From: Streptococcus sp. VT 162
GTDB lineage: Bacteria; Bacillota; Bacilli; Lactobacillales; Streptococcaceae
Length of the DNA stretch: 64,000 bases
Direction: 5' to 3'
Assembly (NCBI GenBank): GCA_000688775.2
Contig: CP007628.2
Span: 1,364,001 to 1,428,000 of the forward strand
The notes below the pieces were generated by a model. It ran no database searches, was not told the DNA's origin, and saw only the letters and a list, made by a program, of their open reading frames with translations. Shown piece by piece: positions 51,248 through 59,454 of the stretch; the first letter of the stretch is position 1, and each line of letters begins with the position of its first letter. Position numbers and translations under genes: made by a program.

Positions 51248-52285
51248 TTAGTCTACCAAGGTGCTCTTGAGATAGGCGTCTACCATACGCTCAGTCGCCA
51301 CGACCGAATCAATGTGTGTTCGTTCGTAAGAGTGACTGGATTCAATACCAGCTCCAAGGAGGGCATGCTTAACCTCTGCTCCTGCTGACATAGCTGCTGA
51401 AGCATCCGAACCGTAAAATGGATAAATGTCGAGCTTAAATGGAATATCTTGCTCCTTCGCCAAAGCTACCAAGTGTTGACGGAAGTCATAGTGATAGGGA
51501 CCTGAAGCGTCCTTGACACAGATAGACACTGTATATTCATCCGTCTGCTGGTCATCGCCCATAGCTCCCATATCCACAGCTAGATATTCCACTACCTGAG
51601 CTGGAATATTGGAGTTCGCACCGTGACCCACCTCTTCGAAGACTGAAAAAGCAAAATGAGTTGTTACTGGCAATTCAATCCCCTCTTCCTTGTAAATACG
51701 AAGAAGATTGAGCAAAATTGCTGCGCTGACCTTGTCATCCAAGTGGCGAGACTTGATAAAACCAGTTTCTGTCACAACTGTTCGCGGATCGAAACTAATA
51801 AAGTCTCCAACCTCAATACCCAAGGCGCGGGTTTCTTTTTCATTACTTACTTTTGCATCCAAACGCACTTCCATATTGTCCTGTGTGCGTTCAGCAGTTC
51901 CCGCATCTTTGTAGACATGGCAAGAAGTCTGATGGATGAGAATGGTTCCAGATACCTTTTTACCTGTGCTAGCCACATGAACCGTACAGTTTTCTCCTTC
52001 AATCATGTTCCAAGGAAAACCACCGATACGATCCAATTTGAGACGGCCATCCGGTTTGACTGCACGGACAATAGCACCCAGCGTATCCACATGGGCAGTC
52101 ACATAGCGCTGTTGGTCATCATTTTGACCTTTAATAGTAACATTGACACCACCCTTGGCTGTACGAACCGGCTGGTAACCAAGTTTCTCTATAGTATGGA
52201 CTAGATAGTCTGAAATCTCACGAGTAAAGCCCGTCGGAGATGCAATAGCAGTTAGTTCTTTGATATAGTTTATAGTCTGATTCAT
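51248..52285 (-). CDS. M42 family aminopeptidase (PepA-like)
   Basis: 345-residue cobalt/zinc aminopeptidase of the tetrahedral type. Metal ligands are in VTAHVDTLGAIV, SRHLDDKVSAA, FEEVGHGAN and AVDMGAMG, and the final His in HIDSVVATERM. In streptococci relatives are glutamyl aminopeptidases (PepA). It starts a three-gene run with the HIT and ldcB genes. Confidence 0.9.
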   Translation of the reverse strand: MNQTINYIKELTAIASPTGFTREISDYLVHTIEKLGYQPVRTAKGGVNVTIKGQNDDQQRYVTAHVDTLGAIVRAVKPDGRLKLDRIGGFPWNMIEGENCTVHVASTGKKVSGTILIHQTSCHVYKDAGTAERTQDNMEVRLDAKVSNEKETRALGIEVGDFISFDPRTVVTETGFIKSRHLDDKVSAAILLNLLRIYKEEGIELPVTTHFAFSVFEEVGHGANSNIPAQVVEYLAVDMGAMGDDQQTDEYTVSICVKDASGPYHYDFRQHLVALAKEQDIPFKLDIYPFYGSDASAAMSAGAEVKHALLGAGIESSHSYERTHIDSVVATERMVDAYLKSTLVD

Positions 52286-52360
52286 TTCTTCACCTCTTTC
52301 CTACCATTATAACATTTTTCTAGTCAGACTCCTTCTCAAAAGGAGAAAAACTGTGTTTAG

Positions 52361-52389
52361 TTGCTTTCACTATAGATCCATGTTATAAT
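52361..52389 (+). promoter_or_regulatory. promoter of first DUF1307 lipoprotein gene
   Basis: TTGCTT (52361-52366), 17 bp, TATAAT (52384-52389). The 45 nt from the -10 to the ATG are nearly repeated upstream of the second gene. Confidence 0.8.
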
Positions 52390-52424
52390 ACAAATACTTT
52401 GATTATGAAAGGAAAGTAAAAAAT

Positions 52425-52976
52425 ATGAAATCATACTTTAAAGTATCACTAGCCCTTGTGGCTTCACTTGTTCTCCTGCTCGGATGTTCCAAACAAGCAT
52501 CAACACCTACCAACAGCAGTACCAAAGAAGACACAACAACTCAGTCAAGTGAGAGCAAACAAAGCACTGAACAATCATCTGAAAAGAAAGAAACAACTAA
52601 AACACATACCTTTGTAAACAAAAATAATTCTGGAATCACTTCTACCTTGGTTTATACTGTAGAGGGGGACAATGTTATCAAGCAAACCGCTCAAAATGTT
52701 GCAGATCCTGAGATTCTTAACGCAACTCCAGAAGATGTCAAGAGTTTTATCGAAGAAAAGTACAAAGGTTATAATGGACTCAAAGGTGTTAAACAAACGA
52801 TTGAAATCAAAGATGGAAAAGTTGTTCAAAATCTAGAAGTTGATTTCTCAGTTGCAAGTATTAGCGAACTTAGAAAAGCACTTCCTGAAGAATATTCTGG
52901 TATCGGCAATCGTGTGAGTTTCTCAAACTCAAAAAAAGCACTGGAAAAAATGGGATTCACAGAAAAGACGAACTAA
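52425..52976 (+). CDS. DUF1307/YehR-like lipoprotein, copy 1
   Basis: 183 residues. The signal peptide MKSYFKVSLALVASLVLLLG ends in lipobox LLGC. A Ser/Thr/Gln/Lys-rich tether (about 25-60) leads to a DUF1307 domain with TLVYTVEGDNVIKQ and QTIEIKDGKVVQNLEVDF. The function is unknown. It forms a tandem pair with the gene at 53293, with near-identical signal peptides and tethers and more divergent domains. Confidence 0.85.
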   Translation: MKSYFKVSLALVASLVLLLGCSKQASTPTNSSTKEDTTTQSSESKQSTEQSSEKKETTKTHTFVNKNNSGITSTLVYTVEGDNVIKQTAQNVADPEILNATPEDVKSFIEEKYKGYNGLKGVKQTIEIKDGKVVQNLEVDFSVASISELRKALPEEYSGIGNRVSFSNSKKALEKMGFTEKTN

Positions 52977-53009
52977 TCTCCTAAAATTTCATATAGACTA
53001 GTGTAGGTC

Positions 53010-53052
53010 CACCCCAAAAGTTAGACACAACTCTAACTCTTGGGGTGTTTTA
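53010..53052 (+). terminator. long palindrome with IS-end-like sequence
   Basis: CACCCCAAAAGTTAGA and TCTAACTCTTGGGGTG pair with one mismatch, followed by TTTTATT; it can end the first lipoprotein transcript. CCCCAAAAGTTAGAC also resembles IS3-family ends in streptococci. The remainder of 52977-53232 has no gene I can recognise. Confidence 0.65.
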
Positions 53053-53232
53053 TTACATCCCTAAACGATGAGTTCAATAGATTCATCGCAATTCCATAAA
53101 AAGTGCATTTAAAACTTCCCACTTTTCAATCCATAGGATAAAAGTTCTTTGAAATAGATAGAGACAAAACATTAATCGTCAGACTAGTTTCTATTCGTTG
53201 TCATGTCAGGTCAGATGAGAGGGGAGGTCTAG

Positions 53233-53261
53233 TTGATTTTGTAGTAGAATCATGTTATAAT
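53233..53261 (+). promoter_or_regulatory. promoter of second DUF1307 lipoprotein gene
   Basis: TTGATT (53233-53238), 17 bp, TATAAT (53256-53261). From ATCATGTTATAATACAAA on it repeats the first promoter. Confidence 0.8.
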
Positions 53262-53292
53262 ACAAAATACTTTGATTATGAAAGGAAATTTT

Positions 53293-53844
53293 ATGAAAAC
53301 TTATGTTAAAACTTCATTAGCTCTAGTGGCTTCACTTATCCTCCTACTCGGATGTTCCAAACAAGCATCAACAACTGCAAACAGCAGTAGCAAAGAAGAC
53401 ACAACAAATCAGTCAAGCGAGACCAAACAAAGCAGTCAACAATCATCTGAAAAGAAAGATGAGACAAAAAACTATATTTTTGTTCACAATAGCAATCCCG
53501 GAAGAACTTCTACCTTGACATACACTGTTAAGGGGGATGATGTTGTAAAACAAGAAGTCTATAATGTTTTTGACCCTGAAATACTGGACAAGTCAGCAGA
53601 AGAGATTAAAGAACTTATCGTGAAAACTTATAAAAAGGAGGAAGGACTTAAAGGCATTACACAAAATATCGAATTCAAAGATGGAAAAGTCATCCATAGC
53701 ATGGAGGTTAACATGACTGTTGTGAATCTCGAAGAGATGAAAAAAGCAATGCCAAATGAAGTTTCTGGCTCTGGAAGCCGTGTAAGTTTTCTAAAAACTA
53801 GAAAAATGCTTAAAGAGGCTGGTTATACTGAACAAACCAACTAA
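53293..53844 (+). CDS. DUF1307/YehR-like lipoprotein, copy 2
   Basis: 183 residues, the same length as copy 1. The signal peptide MKTYVKTSLALVASLILLLG ends LLGC, followed by a similar Ser/Thr/Gln tether and a DUF1307 domain (TLTYTVKGDDVVKQ, IEFKDGKVIHSMEV). The ATG at 53293 matches the start of copy 1 and follows GAAAGGAAA; an upstream in-frame ATG at 53272 lies too close to the -10 box. Function unknown. Confidence 0.85.
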   Translation: MKTYVKTSLALVASLILLLGCSKQASTTANSSSKEDTTNQSSETKQSSQQSSEKKDETKNYIFVHNSNPGRTSTLTYTVKGDDVVKQEVYNVFDPEILDKSAEEIKELIVKTYKKEEGLKGITQNIEFKDGKVIHSMEVNMTVVNLEEMKKAMPNEVSGSGSRVSFLKTRKMLKEAGYTEQTN

Positions 53845-53861
53845 TGAGTCGTGTTCATACA

Positions 53862-53893
53862 AAAAATTCTTGGTCAATGACCAAGAATTTTTT
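53862..53893. terminator. bidirectional terminator between DUF1307 copy 2 and brnQ
   Basis: AAATTCTTGGTC-AAT-GACCAAGAATTT followed by TTTTATT; A run on the other side. Confidence 0.92.
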
Positions 53894-55218
53894 TATTCCA
53901 TCTCAAAAACATCACTCTCTTGTTTGTTTGGTAGAACCAATGAAAGCAAGATTCCGATAATAGCTGGCACTAGCCATGGAAGAGAGGCTGACGCAAACGG
54001 AAGGGCATTAATCAGATTTTCTAGAAACTCAATCTTAAAGGAACTTCCAAGGACACTTGCAAGAGCAATAGCTGTAACAAGCCCAATAGTTAACTGCATG
54101 CCCGGTTTTGATAGGGCTACAAACTTATTCACAATCACGATCATCACAATGGCGATGGTGATTGGGTACAAGATTACCAGTACTGGCACTGAGTACTTAA
54201 TGATCGCATCCAGACCAAGATTTGCAATAGCAAATCCAATCAAGGTAAAGGCAGTTGCATAGGCCTTGTAGCTGATTTGTGGGAAACGTCCGTTAAAGAA
54301 CTCTGCTGTCGACACAATCAATCCAACTGTCGTTGTGAAGCAGGTTACAGTTACCATAACAGCAAGGAAGAGTTGAGCTGTTGAACCAAAGATTTCCTGA
54401 GTTGCTTGCGACAAGATATAAACACCTGGTGTTCCACCCTTCATCACTTCTGCTGGTACTGGGAAGTGATTTCCAAGGAATCCTAAACCAATGTAAAGAG
54501 CGCTAAAGGCAAGAGCTACAACGATACCAACCACCCAAATAGTTGAAATGTATTCTTTCTTACTGGAGAATCCAAGTTGTTTCAAGGTTTGAACAGCAAT
54601 CACACTAAAAGCCACTGAGGCAAGGGCATCCAAGGTGTTATAACCTTCTAGGAATCCTGTACCAAAGGCAGAAGCTTGATAAGCAGCTGAAGCCACTTGA
54701 GGGCTTGTTCCACCATATTTGAAGGCACCTAGTACAACCAAGATAACGATCAACAAAGCAAAGACTGGCGTTAAAACACGTCCGATTCGATCCAAGATTT
54801 TTGATGGATTGAGTGAGATCAAATAGGCCGCTGCAAAGTAAAGCACAGTAAAGACAATCAGTCCTAGACCTTTGTTTGCTTCGGATAAGAGGGGACTAAT
54901 CCCAACTTCGTAAGCTGTTGTGGCTGTACGCGGAATGGCAAAGAAGGGACCAATCGATAGATAGAGGACTGCAAGATAAAGCGTCGCAAACCAAGGTGAG
55001 ATTTTCTTAGAAATCTCGTGAATGTATCCTTTCGGGTTTAGCGTTCCAATAATAAGTGTCAAGACGGCAATACCAACACCTGAAAAGACAAAACCTGCGA
55101 TAGCAGGAAGAAATTGTTCTCCAGATAAAGCACCTAGAGAAGGTGGAAAAATCAAGTTTCCCGCACCAAAAAATATTCCAAACAGGAGCAAGCCTGTTAG
55201 GGCACCTTTTTTAGCCAT
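53893..55218 (-). CDS. brnQ: branched-chain amino-acid carrier
   Basis: 441-residue LIVCS-family symporter with about 12 membrane segments. It starts MAKKGALTGLLLFGIFFGAG and then NLIFPPSLG, the family opening. It imports Leu/Ile/Val, the effectors of CodY. The ATG at 55218 has AAGGAG before it; an in-frame extension to 55299 is not family sequence. A -10 TATACT lies near 55254-55259 on the minus strand. I saw no T-box and no good CodY box upstream. Confidence 0.93.
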   Translation of the reverse strand: MAKKGALTGLLLFGIFFGAGNLIFPPSLGALSGEQFLPAIAGFVFSGVGIAVLTLIIGTLNPKGYIHEISKKISPWFATLYLAVLYLSIGPFFAIPRTATTAYEVGISPLLSEANKGLGLIVFTVLYFAAAYLISLNPSKILDRIGRVLTPVFALLIVILVVLGAFKYGGTSPQVASAAYQASAFGTGFLEGYNTLDALASVAFSVIAVQTLKQLGFSSKKEYISTIWVVGIVVALAFSALYIGLGFLGNHFPVPAEVMKGGTPGVYILSQATQEIFGSTAQLFLAVMVTVTCFTTTVGLIVSTAEFFNGRFPQISYKAYATAFTLIGFAIANLGLDAIIKYSVPVLVILYPITIAIVMIVIVNKFVALSKPGMQLTIGLVTAIALASVLGSSFKIEFLENLINALPFASASLPWLVPAIIGILLSLVLPNKQESDVFEME

Positions 55219-55342
55219 AAAAATCTCCTTCAAATTTCTAAAATACTGACCTAGTATACCATGATTAAGACTCTGAAAAAAGTATCCAAAATTAATCATT
55301 GAATGTTTTCAATATTTTTAAAAATAAGAATTATCTAAAAAT

Positions 55343-55374
55343 CATAACCACCCGTCTAACGGGTGGTTTGCACC
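55343..55374. repeat. dispersed hairpin repeat, copy 2
   Basis: ACCACCCGTCTAACGGGTGG with the same AAAAATCAT flank as at 1848-1879. It lies in the gap between brnQ and the rhodanese gene, followed by another small palindrome GGCTCGCACC/GGAGCGAGAC. Confidence 0.75.
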
Positions 55375-55419
55375 AGGCTCGCACCTTACGGAGCGAGACG
55401 GACTAATAGTCACATAACA

Positions 55420-55462
55420 AAATCCCTCACTCAGTTGGAACCGAGCAAGGGAAGATTAGGAT
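55420..55462 (-). terminator. terminator of UDG-rhodanese pair
   Basis: On the minus strand CCCTTGCTC and GAGTGAGGG pair imperfectly around GGTTCCAACT, followed by ATTTTG. It lies 17 nt after the rhodanese stop. Confidence 0.6.
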
Positions 55463-55478
55463 CTATCGCTATAGAGGT

Positions 55479-55766
55479 TTAAAGATTTTCAAAGGCCGTC
55501 ACTCCACCTTGGACATTGATAACGTCATAACCCTGTTCAGCTAGAAATTGACAAGCACGCGCTGACCTCATCCCAGATTTACAAATGACATAATACAAGA
55601 GGTCTTTGTCCAATTGATCATAAGTATCAGCCAATTGACTAAGTGGTAGGTTCTGAGCACCTTCTAAATGAAGCGTCTCGAACTCTTCTACTTCTCTCAC
55701 GTCTATGACTGAAAGGGATTCTTTCTGATAAAGCTGGTAAAAATCGTTAAAAGTAATTTCTTTCAT
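55479..55766 (-). CDS. rhodanese domain protein
   Basis: 95-residue single rhodanese domain. The active-site Cys is present in YYVICKSGMRSARAC, and LSVIDVREVEEFETLHLEGA opens the fold. It can carry persulfide sulfur, unlike the membrane-anchored copy at 13688. Its start overlaps the stop of the upstream DNA glycosylase-family gene by 4 nt. Confidence 0.9.
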   Translation of the reverse strand: MKEITFNDFYQLYQKESLSVIDVREVEEFETLHLEGAQNLPLSQLADTYDQLDKDLLYYVICKSGMRSARACQFLAEQGYDVINVQGGVTAFENL

Positions 55767-56353
55767 TTTGTTTCTCCAAGAATCTTTTGAATTCTTTTTT
55801 TCAAATCGGGCACCACTTCTGACTCAAACCAAGGATTCTTAGCCATCCAGATTTGATTTCGTGGTGAGGGGTGCACCAGAGGGAAAAATTCTGGTAGATA
55901 GTCTTTGTAGTGTTTCACCCGCTCTGTCACCTTGCCACTAACTTTTTCATGTAAATAATAGGCCTGGGCATATTGTCCAATCAAGAGAGTTAATTGGATA
56001 TCGGGCAACTCTTGCAAGAGTTGCGGATGCCATTTTTCTGCGAAACCTGTACGAGGTGGCAGATCACCCGACTTGCCATGTCCTGGAAAGTAAAAATCCA
56101 TTGGCAGAACTGCAAACAAGCCTGAATTGTAAAAGGTATCTTCATCTACACCTAGCCAGTCCCGCAAGCGATCACCACTCTTATCCTTCCAATAAATCCC
56201 AGCTTCTTGGGTTTTAAGCCCCGGTGCCTGACCGACAATATTGATGCGGGCAGTTTTTGGCGCCGCAAAGAGAGGTTCGATTCCGCGTTCTGTATAGCTG
56301 GTATTCTGTGGATCCGCCATAATGGCTTGCTTGATTCTTTCGATTTGAGACAT
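55763..56353 (-). CDS. uracil-DNA glycosylase family protein
   Basis: 196 residues of the UDG superfamily. Motif 1 is IVGQAPGLKTQEAG and motif 2 the HPSPRN block with IQLTLLIGQYAQAYYL before it. It lacks the four Fe-S Cys of family 4 enzymes and is probably the small Firmicute group with unproven substrate. The ATG at 56353 follows GGAGGG; an in-frame start at 56380 lacks one. It is coupled to the rhodanese gene by a 4-nt overlap. Confidence 0.82.
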   Translation of the reverse strand: MSQIERIKQAIMADPQNTSYTERGIEPLFAAPKTARINIVGQAPGLKTQEAGIYWKDKSGDRLRDWLGVDEDTFYNSGLFAVLPMDFYFPGHGKSGDLPPRTGFAEKWHPQLLQELPDIQLTLLIGQYAQAYYLHEKVSGKVTERVKHYKDYLPEFFPLVHPSPRNQIWMAKNPWFESEVVPDLKKRIQKILGETK

Positions 56354-56406
56354 CTGTTTTCCCTCCAAAAAGAAGTCCAAGCATACAATCTCAGACTTCT
56401 ATCGTT

Positions 56407-57807
56407 TTATTTGATCAATTCGTAAATAGCTTCTGCATAGATTGCTGCTGCTCGGAAGAGATCGTCCAAGGCGATAAATTCATTGGCTTGGTGCATGGTG
56501 TCAATAGAGTCTGGGAACATGGCACCGTAGGCAACTCCACGTTCCAGCAAGCGACCAAAGGTACCACCACCGATGACTTGCTCATGACCTTGGAGACCAG
56601 TTTGTTTTTCATAAACATTCAACAAGGTTTGAACGAGTGGATCTTCCATTGGTACATAGTGAGGGGTATGACCGTGTTCAGAAAGGCTAACAGAAGCAAC
56701 TGGCAAGTTTTCAAGAACTGACTTGATTTGCTCTGGACTTGTTCCTTTTGGATAACGGAAGTTGAGGGCAATCGTATTGTCAGCACTTGTTTCATCAAAG
56801 CGGAAGACACCGGCATTCATAGAAAGGGAACCCATCTTTTCATCTACATGAGCAACCTTGAGATTTGTACCCTCATGGTCATTCAAGAGAATCTTACCAG
56901 CGATGTCGACGTAGTCTTTGGCTGGTCCAGCAAAGTCAAATTGGCTGAGGAAGAGGGCCAGATAGGTCGCACCATTGACACCTGAAGCAGGCATAGCACC
57001 ATGAGCTGATTTACCAATGATGGTGACCTTGTATTTGCCAGCATCTTCTTGAATTTCTCCTCTGAGTTTGTTCTCTGCAACGAAGGCGTCTAGCTTAGCT
57101 TGCAAGTCAGCTAAATCACCTGAAACAACTGCAGTTGCTGATTCAGGTACCATGTTTTCACGCAAACCACCTGTGAAGCTGTGAAGACGGGCTGCACCTG
57201 TATTTTCACCTGCAAAGTGGAGGTATTCCGTGATGTTTCCTTTTTCACCATTGATGATAGGGAATTCAGCGTCTGGAGAGAAACCGAAGTCTGGTTTCGC
57301 AAGTCCTACATGTTCAAAGTAGTAGTCCATGTCTGCCCAACCTGATTCTTCGTCTGTTCCGACGATGAAACGAACTTTTTTAGAAGTTGGAAGACCTAAT
57401 TCTTTGATGATTTTCAAACCATAGTAACAAGCTGTTGTTGGACCCTTGTCGTCTGAAGCTCCACGCGCATAAAGGCGACCATCTTTGATAGTTGGTGTAT
57501 AAGGGTCCGTGTCCCAACCGCTACCAGCTGGCACCACGTCCATGTGAGCAAAGATTCCGAGAACTTCTTCTCCTTCACCAAACTCAAAATGTCCTGCGTA
57601 GTTATCGACATTTTTAGTTGGATAACCATCGCGGTCTGCGATTTCAAGGAATTTTTCCAAGGCTTTTACTGGACCAGGTCCAAATGGATGCTGAGCGTCC
57701 GCCTTGCTGTCATCACGTTCTGAGTTGATTTCCAAAAGGCTAAACAAGTCAGCCAAGAGGTCCTCTTTGCGTTTTTCTACTTCTGCTGTAAAATCAATTG
57801 CTGTCAT
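56407..57807 (-). CDS. pepV: dipeptidase PepV
   Basis: 466-residue M20 metallopeptidase for dipeptides from imported peptides. Zinc ligands: His in GIFAHMDVVPAG, Asp in ASDDKGPTT, Glu pair in GTDEESGWADM, Asp in FGFSPDAEFP and the C-terminal His in DTMHQANEF. The length and the large lid insertion fit PepV. A single gene, 12 nt after the nitroreductase stop, so possibly cotranscribed. Confidence 0.94.
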   Translation of the reverse strand: MTAIDFTAEVEKRKEDLLADLFSLLEINSERDDSKADAQHPFGPGPVKALEKFLEIADRDGYPTKNVDNYAGHFEFGEGEEVLGIFAHMDVVPAGSGWDTDPYTPTIKDGRLYARGASDDKGPTTACYYGLKIIKELGLPTSKKVRFIVGTDEESGWADMDYYFEHVGLAKPDFGFSPDAEFPIINGEKGNITEYLHFAGENTGAARLHSFTGGLRENMVPESATAVVSGDLADLQAKLDAFVAENKLRGEIQEDAGKYKVTIIGKSAHGAMPASGVNGATYLALFLSQFDFAGPAKDYVDIAGKILLNDHEGTNLKVAHVDEKMGSLSMNAGVFRFDETSADNTIALNFRYPKGTSPEQIKSVLENLPVASVSLSEHGHTPHYVPMEDPLVQTLLNVYEKQTGLQGHEQVIGGGTFGRLLERGVAYGAMFPDSIDTMHQANEFIALDDLFRAAAIYAEAIYELIK

Positions 57808-57819
57808 TTTTTCTTCTTT

Positions 57820-58425
57820 CTATCTTTTCTCGATAATTTCATCCACTGGCAAGCGGTAGCTTGGTTCTAATTTTTCGTCAGTGTAACCTACCGTAATCAA
57901 GAGTTCTGGGCGGAAACGGTCTTCAATGTCCAAAACTTCGTTGGCTTTTGATTTGTCAAATCCAAGGATAATGTTAGAACCGATTCCTTGGTCTGTAAGA
58001 GCCAAAACCAAATTCATGGCAACCAAACCTGCATTGAGGGCTAGATAGTCGCTGATCTGTTGCTCACTGTAACGCGCAAATTCAGCAGGCAGATTCTTCA
58101 TAAAATATTGAAGTTGCTCTTCAGAAAAGTTATTAGCACCACCAACTCGGGCAATCTTACGAGCACGTTTAGCCAAATCTGTATCTGTAAACAAGGCAAT
58201 GGTTACAGGTGCTGATGACACCTGCTCAAAGTTCGCACCATAAGCCAATTTTGCCAATTCAGCATTTTTCTCACGAACGACTACAAACTTCCACGGCTGG
58301 CTGTTATGGGCACTTGGGGCCAAGGTTGCGATTTCGATAGCCGTACGCACATCTTTGGGATCTACTGGTTTATCAGTAAAATGCTTAGTCGCATGACGTT
58401 TTTTATTTAATTCAAGAAATTTCAT
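57820..58425 (-). CDS. nitroreductase family FMN protein
   Basis: 201-residue NAD(P)H:FMN oxidoreductase. FMN contacts are KKRHATKHFTDKPV, APSAHNSQPWKFVVV and GIGSNIILGFDKSKANE. The natural electron acceptor is unknown. AAAGGAAAT precedes the ATG. pepV follows 12 nt downstream. Confidence 0.9.
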   Translation of the reverse strand: MKFLELNKKRHATKHFTDKPVDPKDVRTAIEIATLAPSAHNSQPWKFVVVREKNAELAKLAYGANFEQVSSAPVTIALFTDTDLAKRARKIARVGGANNFSEEQLQYFMKNLPAEFARYSEQQISDYLALNAGLVAMNLVLALTDQGIGSNIILGFDKSKANEVLDIEDRFRPELLITVGYTDEKLEPSYRLPVDEIIEKR

Positions 58426-58507
58426 AATCGATTTCCTTTTCTAATTCTACTGCATCCATTCTACCATATTTTGAAAGAGCTTGCAGAGATTTTTCATAGA
58501 AAGAAAT

Positions 58508-58575
58508 TGGAACACGGATGAAGTCCTGGATTTAAACTTATCATTAAAATCAGATTTTTCCTCATCCAGTTCCAA
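58508..58575 (-). terminator. long hairpin after the phosphoesterase gene
   Basis: Minus strand TTGGAAC-T-GGATGA pairs with TCATCC-GT-GTTCCAA around a loop of about 40 nt with AT-rich inner pairing, then TTTCTTTC. It ends the uvrC-phosphoesterase transcript. The large loop is unusual for a plain terminator. Confidence 0.65.
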
Positions 58576-58599
58576 CTAATTTTCAGGGGTTTTAAGAAA

Positions 58600-59454
58600 C
58601 TAGTCTACCTTATATTCTGACTTTATAGCCTCCAAAAATTTCTTCACATCCTCCACATACCCATGCTTTTCAATTAAACTAGCTAAGAGTTCTAGATTGT
58701 GCCCCCGATAGTTGTCATCTCGGCGTAGTTCTTCATACATTTCGATAAAAGGAAGCCCCTTGGATTTGGCCAATTCTAACTCTGCTTCATAATCGTAGGA
58801 AACTTTTCGGAATAGAATATTTACCAATTCCCCGTCTTCCACTTCTATCACGGCATACTGGGCACGGTGATTTTTTAACGCCTCCCAATTAAAATAGGGC
58901 ATGCCAATCGACCCTGGATTGATGATTTGTTGCCCTTGACTGCCATAACGAAGCAACTGCTTGTGAACATGACCATAGACTGCCACGTCAACTTCATCAT
59001 CTAGGAGTTGGTCAAATTTCTCTGTATCATTCTCAACTAGCAAGTCACCACCATAGTTCTTATTTGGCAAATTATGAGAAAGAGAAAAGCGCAGTCCGTC
59101 AACTTCTCTCTTTTCTAGCATAGGTAAGCTTCGTAGCCAGTCAATCGTTGCAGGATCCATTCGCTCCATCAAATACTGCGTCATACGCAAGAGCTGAACT
59201 TCCTGTGGGTCTTCTAAGCCATATTGCCCATCTAAAGCCTCAAGGACACAATCATCCCAATTGCCTCGAACACTTGCCGTGATAGGAAGTTCCTTTAACA
59301 GAGCGACCAAGTCATTTGCACCTGGACCAGGTAGAAAAATATCTCCCAGAAGCCAATATTCAGTGACTCCGTGAGCTTTAGCATCTGCAACCACTGCTTC
59401 TAGTGCCGTTGCATTGCCATGAATATCTGATAAAATTGCGATTTTATGGTTCAT
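58600..59454 (-). CDS. calcineurin-like metallophosphoesterase
   Basis: 284 residues. Metal-site motifs in order: [38 protein letters not shown] and [10 protein letters not shown]. It is longer than YfcE-type enzymes, with a C-terminal alpha-helical extension. The substrate (cyclic nucleotide, phosphoprotein or nucleotide) is unknown. The start overlaps the uvrC stop by 11 nt, so translation is coupled to uvrC. Confidence 0.87.
   Translation of the reverse strand: MNHKIAILSDIHGNATALEAVVADAKAHGVTEYWLLGDIFLPGPGANDLVALLKELPITASVRGNWDDCVLEALDGQYGLEDPQEVQLLRMTQYLMERMDPATIDWLRSLPMLEKREVDGLRFSLSHNLPNKNYGGDLLVENDTEKFDQLLDDEVDVAVYGHVHKQLLRYGSQGQQIINPGSIGMPYFNWEALKNHRAQYAVIEVEDGELVNILFRKVSYDYEAELELAKSKGLPFIEMYEELRRDDNYRGHNLELLASLIEKHGYVEDVKKFLEAIKSEYKVD

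Noticed and set aside
51656..52204. 182-residue frame opposite the M42 peptidase
   Set aside because: Antisense to a gene with complete active-site motifs; no start signal.
53090..53220. Transposase remnant between the two DUF1307 genes
   Set aside because: No reading frame with transposase motifs could be seen; only the palindrome at 53010-53052 resembles an IS end.
55219..55320. T-box or CodY box in front of brnQ
   Set aside because: No T-box core (AGGGTGGNACCGCG-type) and no CodY-like 15-mer with few mismatches was found.
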